Source: Spodoptera frugiperda (Eukaryota; Arthropoda; Insecta; Lepidoptera; Noctuidae). Taken from it: a stretch of DNA of 64,000 bases. Location of the stretch: positions 6,882,001 to 6,946,000 of the forward strand of contig NC_064240.1 of the NCBI RefSeq assembly GCF_023101765.2, written 5' to 3'. The notes under the pieces were generated by a model. The model did no database searches. It had not been told where the DNA came from and was given only the letters and a program-made list of their open reading frames with translations. Shown piece by piece: positions 34,916 to 47,300 of this stretch (position 1 is its first letter; the number at the start of each line of letters is the position of its first letter). The position numbers were made by a program, and so were the translations under genes.

Positions 34916-37895
34916 TCAGTGGACCCAGGAGGGGGCGACGGAGTAGGGCGTCCGAGCCCCGTTGCCCCCCGACAGCGTGGTCGGGACGGGCGGCGCGGGC
35001 GCAGAAAACTGGCTCTCAGCCTCCGCTGCCATCCCACTATGCTGCTGCGGGAAGTTGAAGTCGAGCGTGCCTTCCATACTTAGCTCGTGCTTTATGACCT
35101 AATAGCAAAATGGGAGTATATTAGAATTTAATTAGAATTCGTAAGTAAACAATGATTATTTATTTGGTGTACTTCAACATTACTTTCTTCATAAGTATTT
35201 CAATGATTTATTAATTAGACCCGTAAAACATTTAGATCATCATTAAGTTATAATACGAGGGCCAAGCTTACCTCATCAACATTACAGTCGAAAGCATGGT
35301 CGAGTGTCTCAATGTTGAGGTCTTCCGAGAGCCCCGTGTTTAACGCGCCCATAATTTGACCCATGACTGTGGTGGGACCCATCGCTCCTGTTTGTACCAT
35401 CATGCCACCATTCATAAGGGCTGCATCCGAGGTCGTCACCATTTGCGGCTGATTGTTTTCTGTACAAGAAAAAAAAAGTATAAAATACAAAACACATTCA
35501 GATTATCTCTATGGATTCTATAGCAACTACCGTTATCAAATCAATGGAACAACATTTAGTTGTGTTTTCACTATAGAAGCAATTCATTATTAAAACCATG
35601 GTCTATTAAAACCAAAAACAGGTAAACAACATTCACCCCAACCGTTACATATAGGTACGTAAGTTTGAGTCGACCAGGCCTCACCTGTTTGCATAATATC
35701 AGCGGGATCCGCAGGTGGTGGCGGCCTGACGAAGTGGTCAAGTGCATGTTGGTGAGGACGCGTTGGATGAGCTGGGTGCGCGGGGTGCGTGTACAGGGAG
35801 CACGTGCAGCCCCCGTGCGGGTGCCGCGGACATCCACTGTAAGGGCTATATCGGTAGCTGCCCCCCGAAGACGATGATGTGGTCGTTGGAACGTACCTGG
35901 TGAAAACACTCGTGTAACAACACTGTCCTGGAAGCTAGACGTTAAGCTTCATTTGTTCTTGAATAGTCTTCTCACATTCAATATAATGGACATCATTAAT
36001 AAGCGCATTGAAAGTTTGTAAAGTATTTTCCATTTTAATTTCATTTCAAATGCATTTAAATATATTTAGTCTTCTGTCTTGAGAAAATCAAAGAATCTAA
36101 GGAGTTCTAAATAAAGCGAAGCGTACTCTAGGGCAAGGCGTTTACGACAATAACTGTTTAAGTGGTCGAGGTCGGACTTTTGGACTCTAACCAAAATTCC
36201 TTCACCGACGCGAGGCTTACTACAAAATGCTTACGTGTTAAGGAATGGATCTGTTCCTGCCAGTTTCATGGAATCGGCGAGAGAGCCAGCAAGTTCGTCT
36301 TGTCCGAAGTCCGTTTGAGCGTAATCGCTGGTGGTGTAGTCAGCATAATCTGGACCCCAATCAGGTTCTGTCGGGATCATTGATGGGATCGGAGACAGGC
36401 GGCCGCACGATGACGCGTTCGAAGACACCCTCGGACGGAAGTCCGGCGATAACTGGAAACTGCTACGCGCAAGCGAAAGAAGCAATCAAAAAAACGATAC
36501 CTATCTTAACTGGCGATGTAAATTATGTGATCTGACGTGAAACTACGTACAATGATATAAATTCAGATTGAAATGTACAAACAGACACATAATTTCCTTA
36601 TCGACAGTTGAGACGCAAAAAATCATAATGGTTAGCAGAAACAAATCTTAAAGCTAAGTCGGACTCTATACAATCTCAAACAAGAAGTGTAATGGGGAGC
36701 ATGCAAATCTAATGCCTATGTCTTCACTAACAAATAAATTTGTATGCTAAATGAAGCGATGACTATAACGGAGTTCAGCGGTCATCTCAGAAATATCTTT
36801 ATTACTACAAATAGTGACAAAATGTGGGATAAGATACGGGTTATAGACCGGCCCTTCAACAGTCACCGAACCATTGAAAATATATGTCGATGACGCTCGT
36901 AATCCAGATAAAATAAATCGCCTATAAAAATGTTAAATATCGGCGAAATGACGAGATTCAGCATCCACATAACTCATCATCTAATGGTTGTGAATGATTT
37001 AAAACCTTTTATCATAAAGTAGCAGAGTTGCAATAACTCAATTTTATTAGTCTGGTCAACGCAGCTTTATGTCGATGGTTTTATTATAGAGTAAGCGTAT
37101 CATGCGTTGCTCACTTTGTTTCTATTAGTCGTAAAATTTCAATATTCCCAAGGAGGCAACGTTATTTAATAATAATGTGCTATCGGCTATTTGTGGTTCT
37201 GGCAGAACTCGCTTCTACATTACCCGTATAGGTAAGTAATAGTGCCTTTAAAGTCAAATTAGTATCGTGAAACAACGTCCGAGACCGTTACCATTATTGG
37301 CTTGGTGCCACTACTCTTTTGGACTTTCCTCTACTTTAATCTACCTGTATCACTTAGAGAACGGTACTACATTTCTAAATAATGTTCTAGTTCTATTGTA
37401 AGCTGCGAACATTTCGCTAAGAAACATTGTGTTACATAAAAGGTTATTTAGTTACCTGTGCATCGGTGAGTCTGGGAACATATCTTGACTTTCTGATATT
37501 GAGCTACTTGGACTTGGGGTGGCGTCTGCTGTTGCGCCGTTTCGTAATACTTCAGCCTATAAACAAAATCAAATTTTGCAATGTGCTACTTATTGTTATT
37601 TACTTGACGATAATTTCATTCGTCCACTTTATTACTGTGTCACAAAGTTTAATCTAAAATGAAATCTGCGTCTTCAATAACAGAGCTCTATTTTTCTATA
37701 TTTATGTCATACCTTCTTCTTTACTCTGCCTCTTCGTTTTTCGAATTTGGACGTCTCCATCGATGCAGCCCGCCGTCTGACCGACTTGCCCGGCTTCGCG
37801 TCAGGGTTGATCATCCACCATGATGACTTCCCCGTACCTTCGTTTTGTACCCGCATGAACCGATTGTGAAGGGACAGATTGTGTCTGATTGAATT
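34916..37895 (-). CDS. foxo: FOXO forkhead transcription factor, C-terminal 364 residues (5' exons outside)
   Basis: Six exons on the minus strand: 37713-37895, 37456-37556, 36235-36462, 35685-35896, 35272-35459 and 34916-35098, with GT-AG borders and continuous phase. The first exon starts inside the DNA-binding domain at NSIRHNLSLHNRFMRVQNEG (recognition helix H3) and goes on to GKSSWWMINPDAKPGKSVRR, then RRRAASMETSKFEKRRGRVK, which contains the second Akt site (RRRAAS) and the nuclear localisation signal. A third Akt-type site is RPRVSS in FQLSPDFRPRVSSNASSCGR. A His/Pro-rich linker and a methionine/glycine-rich stretch follow. The C-terminal LNIETLDHAFDCNVDEVIKH and LSMEGTLDFNF match the conserved transactivation region. 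The product ends SVAPSWVH. It is the insulin/TOR-responsive nuclear factor controlling growth, diapause and stress genes. The N-terminus, first Akt site and first half of the forkhead lie upstream, beyond a large intron. Confidence 0.95.
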
Positions 37896-40800
37896 CTGTA
37901 AACAAAAAGAGAATATTAATTAAATCATCTGCTAAAGCAATTAATCTCGGGTTAAATTTTAGGTCTATGAAAATTACTTTAGGTAGGTATATTATTTAAG
38001 AAGAAACGGTCCGTTTATTTCTATTATTGCATTATTTAGGGTAAATACTTTTTCCTTAATATTAGAGTATTTAACATTTCCTTATACCTATTATTTCAAT
38101 TTATAATGTGTGTAATAAAATTATGAGTAAGTATAGGAAATAAAATGATAGGTAAAATATTTTTTAACTAATTTGGTCTCATTATGACTATATAAGTATG
38201 GGTGAATAATATAGTTATTAATTAGTTAGAAATGTACACACATCGTTTGATTTAAAATAGCACCATGACATAATTTACCTACTCTATGCTTTAAGTAGGT
38301 ACACATACTTGAATTTTGAGGTCAGGTAACATTAAAACTAAGGCAATAAACTTCAACGATCCTCGCGATATCCGGGCGTGGTCAAAGTTGACCACAAAAA
38401 AAAAACTATTTTAATTCCCGCTACCGTTGAAAGTTAGTGCAATAACGTGTCCTATCTCACACCGGCAATAAAATCTCGCAACTTTTTCCCGTCGAAGGAA
38501 TAAAAGCGACCGCAGCAACGAATGAAGTTTCGCTATAAAACAGTCCATAAATAATATCTGCGTGCCCTGTGAGAACTGCCACTTATGGTAACTATACGAG
38601 TATGCTACTCCATTATAAATATGTGCATTCTTCAAACTCAACTCGTGAAACAAAAAGTAGGTACGACATCATTCATTTTTATACATTTTCAACGGATTTT
38701 TACGGGTAGTTTAACAAGAATGTCTGTCATTTTAAGGTTTCAGCTCGAATGCATAAATTTTGGATACCTCTATCTACTATGTAAATCACTCAAATTTTAT
38801 GTATGCGGTGGAAGGAATCGTTTCTTGTATTTGCGCAGTATACGTACAATGCTGGTACCGCTGCCATACCATACATCTATTGATGCTCGGTTTTATTATG
38901 GAAAACTTTGACGGATGCCGATCCGACTTTCAAACTACGTCATATGAAATTCATGGTGGATCTAAAAGATTTATTTTCAAAAAATTAAAATATTTTAATA
39001 AGAGAGAAGTTAAAGCTGTGGAGTCTGTAGACGAGTATAAATTATTTAATGATATATTCGCGTATTCCTATTAAGTGCGCCCAATTAAGTTTATGTGATA
39101 TACAACAATTGGACGTGTACATAAATCCAGTAAATGTGGACAACTCCCGCGATTTATCAAGCGTGAAAACACACGCAACAAATGGCCTGTCGACGCTTTG
39201 ATGGATTTGTCGCCAAGAGCCCTTACCATGAATTACGTGAGCTATAAAAGTGACAACCTCGCGTTGATCTTCGAACGCCCCTGTCAACGATGTATAAAAT
39301 CTCGGTCCGTTCGCAACGAGAAGTTTCGAGTTCCAAAAACGAGTGCTCGTGACAATTTGTAGTAGGATTTACCAATTCGAGATATAGTTTAGCGTTATAT
39401 TTATAGATATTCCGTTATTTAATTAAATTGAAAATAGATTTTCGTAGATGGCTTTTTCTTATGTTTATTAACCGGACTAATTTTGCCACAATATTGTAAA
39501 ACTAATGCCTATCATTCCCATTTAAACTACTTATTCGAGTCTTTGAATATTCATACGACTCTAAATATGTGTACCTAAATTATGTTAGTTAAGCCTAGTT
39601 TGCAGAATTTCAATTTCAAAGAATTATTTATAATTAGAATTTATTGTACCAATATTATATTGTACCACACACACCATATTCACATCGATACTTTATTTAC
39701 GTTGGCTAACTATTATAGGGAGATATAGGTAAACCCTATACTATGTTTATTTTATAGAGGCCTCAATATTAATGTTTCTGATATAATAATTTCACGGATA
39801 TAATTTATGGGCAGTAAAGATATATAGTTTGCTGACAGGCAACTAAGTTAATCGAATTTTCTGCTACTATGCTATCACGTTCGTGGCTTTTGATGTAATT
39901 TACCTGTTTTTTTTTTCGGCGGTATATATTATGGTTTATACGGCCGTATTTCTCCACGCTCCAGTGAAGATTGAACGGGTACCGAATGCGGTACTTTGTA
40001 CAAAGAATGCGAGGAATATAATCTGACATGAAGCGCCGTATCTTATGCCACTACTATAAATCTGTGGAGATTGTGCTCGTGTATTTATAAATTTATGAAA
40101 AAAAATCTTCACATCAAAAAATGAGGATATTTCAAGAAAAAACCCTACCATATATTTCATGTCAAACTTTGAGTAAAATTCACAAATGTTCGTCACCATG
40201 TTTCTACTATATTTCGAATTATTACACATCCTTTAGTGATTCAGAACTAGTAGGTAAGTAATTGCTATACGTAACGGGTTAATAATACGGGTCACATTCA
40301 TGCACATTTAATTACATACAGCCACAGTAAATTTCCTGTGTTCAAACGATAATAATGTATAATAAGTACATCTCGCATTCTTACTTTAATTACCATGCCC
40401 TAACTTTCTTATCTTCCTCGTCATTAGGAACTAAGTATCAGAGTTAATAAGGTTTGAATGTAATATTTTAATTATACGAGACGGTTCTGTATAATTTTAA
40501 TTATACAAGGCGAATGCGATTCAAATTAGGAATATATCGCAGTGTGCCAATTCCAGCACTTTGTGAAATGAACATCGCGACAAGCGTCGCACAAACCGGG
40601 GCAAGACATCGTACTTAGAATTTTGTCTACGGCAGGATCTTTGGCGCCACTGCGACCCTTATGGGGTGAATTAACCGTCTACGCTGTCTACAGTCCCCTT
40701 TAATGCTCCACCGACTTAAATTTTGTCGAATTTCCACCGCTATTATATAGCGTTACGCAATCTTCGGGCGATGGCTTATGATTTCCGCTCTTTATAGCGT

Positions 40801-43584
40801 TCGTTTGTTTTCTGAGAGCAATCACTTCGGAATCACAAGCCTGCTGATTAGTTACGACGTGATAGTTTACTTGGCTCCCGTTTTCATCTTTTCGATGCGA
40901 ATTTTCGAACGTAATAAAATAAATTCGATTTGGTCTGATAAGTTTTTGAATGGTTCGCTGGGGTCGGTTGATGATCACGCTATCATTATAACCGTCATTT
41001 TGAAATGAATGTTTGTTAAAACTTTTTATTAGTTGAATGTATCTTCCCCTTTTTTCATCTACAGGAAAACTATAGATAAAAGTGTACTGAAGCAACGGTG
41101 TAACCAATTGTTGAATAATTCAGTGATATTATCCTCTTAGGTTAACATGCTCGGTGCATATACGATGGACTTTCGAAATGAATTTTAATGTATTACAAAT
41201 ACATATCTACTATGACTATATTGATTTTTTTATTAGAATATATTATTATTTATATCAGTGCAACCTACTTCCGTAAGAAAAATTCAAAAAAATATACCTA
41301 AGTACTTACTTAATTTACACAATTTGGATTTTAGGGGACATTATATGTTTTTACCTGTGCAATATTAAGAAAGACTTGACTATATCTTCTAATAAATATA
41401 ATTAAATCTAAGATGACCTATATAATATCCCGTGAAACCTCATAATTTACAGAAAGATGTTCTATCAAAGTTACGTAAGTGTAAAATAGTCAAGTCTCCT
41501 GTGTCCTTCGTTCGGTCTTCAGACAATGCGTCACAGCCGAATGTATGCGCATATAAAAATTTAGTACTGTTATTAGATGAATGAAATTATGGAAGCTACC
41601 GAACGTACGATACATATTCCACGTAGTTTTACTAACCTCCCGTCCCTTTGTATTCACTTTTGTAAGTAGGTGAGCACTGGGAAATATTCTAAACAGAGGA
41701 TTTCTAAATAGGTACTGTGTCTATGTACTTATCTTTTTTTTAATATCCATGAAGTCTATTTAGGACTTTAGTTCATTATAAGACGGTTAATAGTTACTGA
41801 TATGGTTCTGTCGGTAGGAAATATATCTGGTATGGTATTTATTACCTACAGCTCCAAATAATTGGTCAAGTTATTACATTTCACGTACCTTTAAAATGAA
41901 CCTTTCTTATAACGCTTCAAGGTAGAATTTTCCTCCTTAAAGGGGTAATGACTTATTCATACTGTCAGAGTAAATTCGTTTGTCCATCTCCTTAATTAAA
42001 ACCACTTCACAGCTCTCTTGGGTACAAGATGGAAAACGTGTGACGGTGTGAGCATTCGACACGCAGCACCTTCATCAATCGAAGAGTTCAATAACGAAAT
42101 TGAATCGACTGAACCTTGTAATAAGGCATATTGAAGAAGTCGTTTCATCTGAACATCAAATGGTAGAACAAAACCGCCATTTAATTACAACAGACCCAAT
42201 CGATATTCGATACAAAGAAATCAGAATACTTATACATTAATGAAATTGAAAATGAAAAAATATAAAGCGTTCGAAATATTCCCGAAGTGTGAAATCAAAT
42301 AATAAATAATTCAAATTAGAGAATCGAGATTACACAATAAGGGGCGTCGGCCCGAGGGGGAGCCGCAAACGTGACGGCCCCAAGAAATTTGGAAGAAACC
42401 CGGTGACGTGTCAACCGCCACTGACAAATTTAATTATTCAACTTACCGAAACGTTAGCAAGATGACTTTTCCCGAGCCGATAACTAAGTAGGAATAAATT
42501 CACTTAGAGCTGCCGAAGCAAAGTTTAACTTAATAAAACATTGGAATTTTCGTAATTCGATTGTACTGAGGTCGGATCCCGCTGTCGTCCTGATTTGAAT
42601 ACGTCATTACGAATCATTTGTCGCGCTCACCTGAGAAATTTTGACTCGGTTAAATGTGTACAACTTTCCCTATAGTAGGCTACTTTGATTTGTTCCTTCT
42701 CGACTTATCAGAGTCAACTCTAGAACTTCGGTCCAGTATCAAGGAAACAAGCTACTTATTTAAAATTATTTTCATATAATTTTTCACTCTACTGAATACG
42801 ATGTTACTTGTAAAATATGTTCTTTAAGTACTTTCTAGCAAACAGAGCCAGGTACAAAACTTATACTGTTATTCCATTATTAAAACACTGGTCACGAACG
42901 TATACAAAACAAAGGTTGTTCGCACTTCATCAGGATAGAGACCTTTGCGAAATTAATTTTCTTTAACTTTCAGTAATTTGTTATGAATTTTGAGTACAAG
43001 AAATTAATGTGATTGTTCTTGTATCTGTTTTGAATTTCATTCTAATATAAATCCTACCTTCGAGGTGAGAATATTAAATACTTGATTTTAATAATTTTGT
43101 GACATGCAATATCACCTTAATAAAATAGGTCAGCAGTTGATTTTATTAAGTACGCATTCTTTACTTAATTATGAACTATTCTAACAGTATATTAAGTTTG
43201 GCAAATAAGTAGATATCCATACAATCATTCATTACGCAAATAATACGAAAAAATCGACAGGCGTGCTCGAACCCACGGATTCTTGGATTTATATCTGGGT
43301 TCCGCATAAATCACTTTAATGGCCCGATTAATGTCCGGCCTGTGAGGTGTAAGATGTACGTAGAGAAGACGTATGCAATAGAATTGTTGCCAACAAAAGA
43401 AGACGAGGACAACTATGAGTACACTACCTACATAGTACATAGGTGGCTTGGAAAATTCTTTTGTAGCTTATGTAGTAGAAAAGTACAGACGCAACGTCAA
43501 GCTGTGGCAAAATGTATTTTTTTATTTGATTTTGAACTTTATTGCATATTTAATTATTATCACAAGTTTAGAAATTCGTGTTTT
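37896..43584. other. foxo: FOXO upstream intron, no gene seen
   Basis: The forkhead exon at 37713-37895 has a good acceptor (GTTTACAG), so an intron extends to higher coordinates. I searched by eye for the first half of the forkhead domain up to the end of the window and did not find it. Open frames at 38760-39074 and 40700-41107 begin with TTG and show no domain. Confidence 0.5.
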
Positions 43585-43860
43585 GACTGCACGGTTGGTG
43601 CGGTGGCTGGGCAACTGGCTGCCGTGCAATGTGTAGCGGGTTCGATTCTCGCACGGAGCAATTCTTTGTGTGATCCACAAATTGTTGTTTCGGGTCTGGT
43701 ATCATGCTATCATGTGCATGTGAAATTGTATGTTTGTAAACGCACCCACGACACAGGAGAAAATCCTAATGTAGGGCAAAGTTTAAAAAAAACAAAGAGA
43801 AAAGAAAAAGAAAGAAAAGAGTGTTCGCATTTTCAAAAAATAAAAAAAATATTGAAAAAA
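43585..43860 (+). mobile_element. tRNA-derived SINE, fuller copy with A-rich tail
   Basis: It begins GACTGCACGGTTGGTGCGG. The tRNA-like head contains an A-box-like TGGCTGGGCAACTGG (43604-43618) and a B box GGTTCGATTC (43639-43648), the two parts of a pol III promoter. The body continues to about 43790, and an A/G-rich tail (AAAAAAAACAAAGAGAAAAG and on) runs to about 43860. The copy at 19036-19190 is a relative. It sits in the putative FOXO intron. Confidence 0.85.
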
Positions 43861-44254
43861 ATTAATAACTAGCCAGTACCTGTTCCAAAAGTATACTTCT
43901 TTGCGTAATTTTTTCAGATGATCGACAACGATATCTTATAAACAAAAAGATCAAAATAATAAATCCGAACTTGAGTCATAAGCAACATGTGACCGAAACT
44001 AATCAAATAATAATAATTAGTAAACATTATTGATAAGCTGTCCTCCTAGCCCAGATCACGGTCTTTGATATCGAGATCATGTTTCCTTTATCTATTCTAT
44101 TAATATTTTATATCAGAGACTCTTCACAGAGATAAGTATTGATACTGTCCATATAATACATACATCATGAAGATTTTACGAAATATGAGTTGTAGTGGCC
44201 ACATCGCAGCCTTATAAACCGCGGACTTTGTTACGCCTTAGGATTTGTATATAA

Positions 44255-44350
44255 GAACCTTCTCCTGACAATAAAAAAGAATTAGTGAAATCGGTTCAGC
44301 TGTTCTAGGGATCTGCACTTAGCAACACATTTAGTGATTCATTTTTATAT
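44255..44350. repeat. LINE 3'-end-like interspersed repeat
   Basis: AAATCGGTTCAGCTGTTCTA followed by ACACATTTAGTGATTCATTT resembles the common 3' tails of insect non-LTR elements. It is a single copy in this window, so the call rests on remembered similarity. Confidence 0.4.
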
Positions 44351-47300
44351 TAAACGAACTCGTAATATGTTTACTTAGTAAATAGTTTCATTATTTTCAT
44401 GATCATCATCATATCAACCGCAAGAACATAGTCCACTGCTGAACATAGACGATTCGTTAAGTTAATCGAATTTAAAAAGTAGTAGCAGTAAGGGGCAGTG
44501 TTTTTAAAAAATAAGGGAAAGTATAATGAACGGCCATACGCTCACCTCTTATTGCTTGGGACTCATAAAATGACTGATATAAATAGTGTATGCACCTCAA
44601 TCTTTAAGTGTGTAGATAAAAATTCTCGGTGAAGGACTTTCTGTTTGAAATCTGTTAGTTAAAAATAGTTAAAGATTAATCTAGAAAGAAATTGTATACT
44701 GTGGAAGATTTTCTCTTATTTGTTAGAGTTTTGGATTTTACCAACAACGCCCACGTGAAAGAACCACCCTGTATTCGGTTTCATTGTTGTGTGTTTTGCA
44801 CGATTATGTTAGGTTTTTCTGTGATAGAAAAATCTCGAATAAGTTCAAGATTGAATGTCAAAACTAAATCCAAAGTATTATTTGCCCACATTTTTCTATA
44901 TTTTTTAATATTAATGATTAATAATGCATAAGTTTTTTTGGAGAAAAGTTTTAAACGCAATATTTCTCTCGTTTCCTAGGTATTATAACATTTCATTGTA
45001 AAGTGCAATAGAATGTTATATTTCTTTTATTTCAAGCAGCACTTAGCGTTAGTCGTACGGTAGAAGTAATACTTATCACTTGAGTGACCTCGGCCGTGTG
45101 CTACCGATATCGAATTATAATTAGGTCCAATGACTTCACTCGATATAATCGCGGAATGACCGTTGCATTTCAACGAACGAATGAAATTATGTGCTCGGGA
45201 ATGTGGAACATTAAAACTCTTAATGAAACTACACACTTTGGTAATTACCGCACAAATCACTAACGATAAACTCACTCGATGTAAACGTTTATGCTAATAT
45301 CTCAATGTATTAAGCCACTACAAAGATTCTCAGATAATGATTGATTATCTAATTCTGGAGAAGAATGCAATTAGCATTCATTAAACCATTTACATCACAA
45401 TATAAAGTGAATTAATGATCTCAAAATTAGAAACATGACATTCGAACTAAAAATAAACCAACTGAATTGCGTAAAACTAAAATATTTTCATGTTCACTGC
45501 ACGTACTGTACTTAACGTCAACGCTGTATAATTGCATTTTATTAAAAATAAAAAGCGAATTTAATTTATGTAAGACGACCGTACAAATCCGGAACAGTTG
45601 GCGAGTTCCCAGATCTAAATCCGACATCTGCTCATCATGCTCTTGACCCCACCCAAGTCGCTTTGCAGTGTGATTTTATGATAACAATGTTCAAGAATGT
45701 ACCAATTTATTCATAACTGCAATATAACGCATCTCGTTAAAAGGAACCTCGCAAAAACTTCCACAAGCGAAAGAAAATCTTTTAAATAGAATCTTTCAAT
45801 TGAACGAACAAGGAATGACTGTATAATTTTTCCTCGGATCTATTGTTAGCGAATGACGATGGAAGTTTAAAACATTTCATTCCCGGCGTATAATAACTAT
45901 CGAAGCCTAAGTGATTCCAAGACAACGTTTTTAAAACCGAAGGGGAACCTATTTTGCCACAGAAGAACGCAAACACCTTTTCAATCCTTCAATGGGCCTA
46001 ACGATGAGACGGTGGGAAGAGCTGTGAAGTACCAACTAGCCGTGGCAGTTTCTTAATGGTATTGTAAGACAGAAAAAATACCGGGATCGCGGTACAATGG
46101 TGCAAAGAGAAAGATTAATCGTTCGTTCGGAAGGCGCACTCGGGAACGTACTACTATCAGGCGCTTCTACAAAAATTAATCATTTTAACGCGTCATTGTC
46201 GTTCGGTCTCCTCCCACGCGTGAAAACTTCCCCGCTAATTAAATTAGAATTAGGGAGCCGTTTGACAGATTGCGTTCGAATTTTTCATTCGCTTTTCGAA
46301 CCATAAGATGAATTTCTACAACTGCCATAAAATCTGTCTTCTTGATTAATAGGCGGATGTGAATACTCGGATAAGTGGAAAATTTTATTCGAGTACCTAT
46401 CGTGAGAGATAACGAAGAAAGAAGAATTACATAAAGCTTTCAGAAAGTGTGATGTAATCTCGACCGTCGTTTCCATAAACTTAATGGCGAAGTATCACAG
46501 AACTTACATATCGCTGTTATAACAACCCAAGTTGGCATATTTGTTACCCCCTCAGTCAGCATATTCGCGTCGAATGACCGCCAATTTATGTGAAAACTTC
46601 CACCGGTTAGAGCATGACCTATCTATATGAATAAAAGTTTTCACTCGTCAAGGAGCTATCGGTATGTTTCGAGAAGAATACCTTAAGTAAATATGCCAGG
46701 TTGAAGTTTTCGCACGAAACTTTGCGCTACGACAGAGCTATGTGTCAATTTCTCGATTGAAATATGGCGTCGGAGTTGTCGTGCATGGGTGGCGGCGACG
46801 CCACTGTTTCCGTGTGCTATAACTCGCTGCACCCTGCATGCTACATGCTCGCACACAAAATTCGTAAAAACTAGAAAAGAGCTCGTATTTTATTCGGGGA
46901 ATGAACGATAACTTAGCGCTTCGATTTTATCTATACCAAAATCAGACACCTTGACAGATAACGCTGTCTGCACGTGTCCAACGCATCACGTCAAGTAGTT
47001 GTCGAAATGCATAGCGTAGTATCAATTGTTAGCACATCAATTCCCTTCGTATCATATACATTAAGAACGACGCGTGTACAGTAATGAATGCCAGTAATAC
47101 ATCTCAATGTATAAGCTGGTAGGTAGTCGTGCCTTGCGGAACGCCTGGAGGATAAGTAAAATATTCCACTTAGTGAATTGCGTTCCGTAAATTGCCACAA
47201 TTATCATACCGTTTTACCGGAGCTGAAGTTGTATTAAGGGACTGTGCTTTTATTTCTCTAAGAAAATCAGTACGACATCAAAAAATAGTGAGGCTGGTGA

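Noticed and set aside
34837..35037. 66-codon minus-strand frame
   Set aside because: Frame shadow of the FOXO terminal exon.
35571..35909. 112-codon minus-strand frame over a FOXO exon
   Set aside because: Alternate frame of FOXO exon 35685-35896; the true frame gives the His/Pro-rich FOXO linker.
38760..39074. 104-codon plus-strand open frame
   Set aside because: Non-ATG start, no recognisable domain, lies in the putative FOXO intron.
40700..41107. 135-codon minus-strand open frame
   Set aside because: Non-ATG start and no similarity I recognise. Length is possible by chance in 64 kb.
43639..43648. B-box match considered as a tRNA gene
   Set aside because: No cloverleaf can be closed around it; it belongs to the SINE head.
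43342..43872. 176-codon plus-strand open frame
   Set aside because: Starts with GTG and runs straight through the SINE and its A-rich tail; the lysine-rich end is translated tail.
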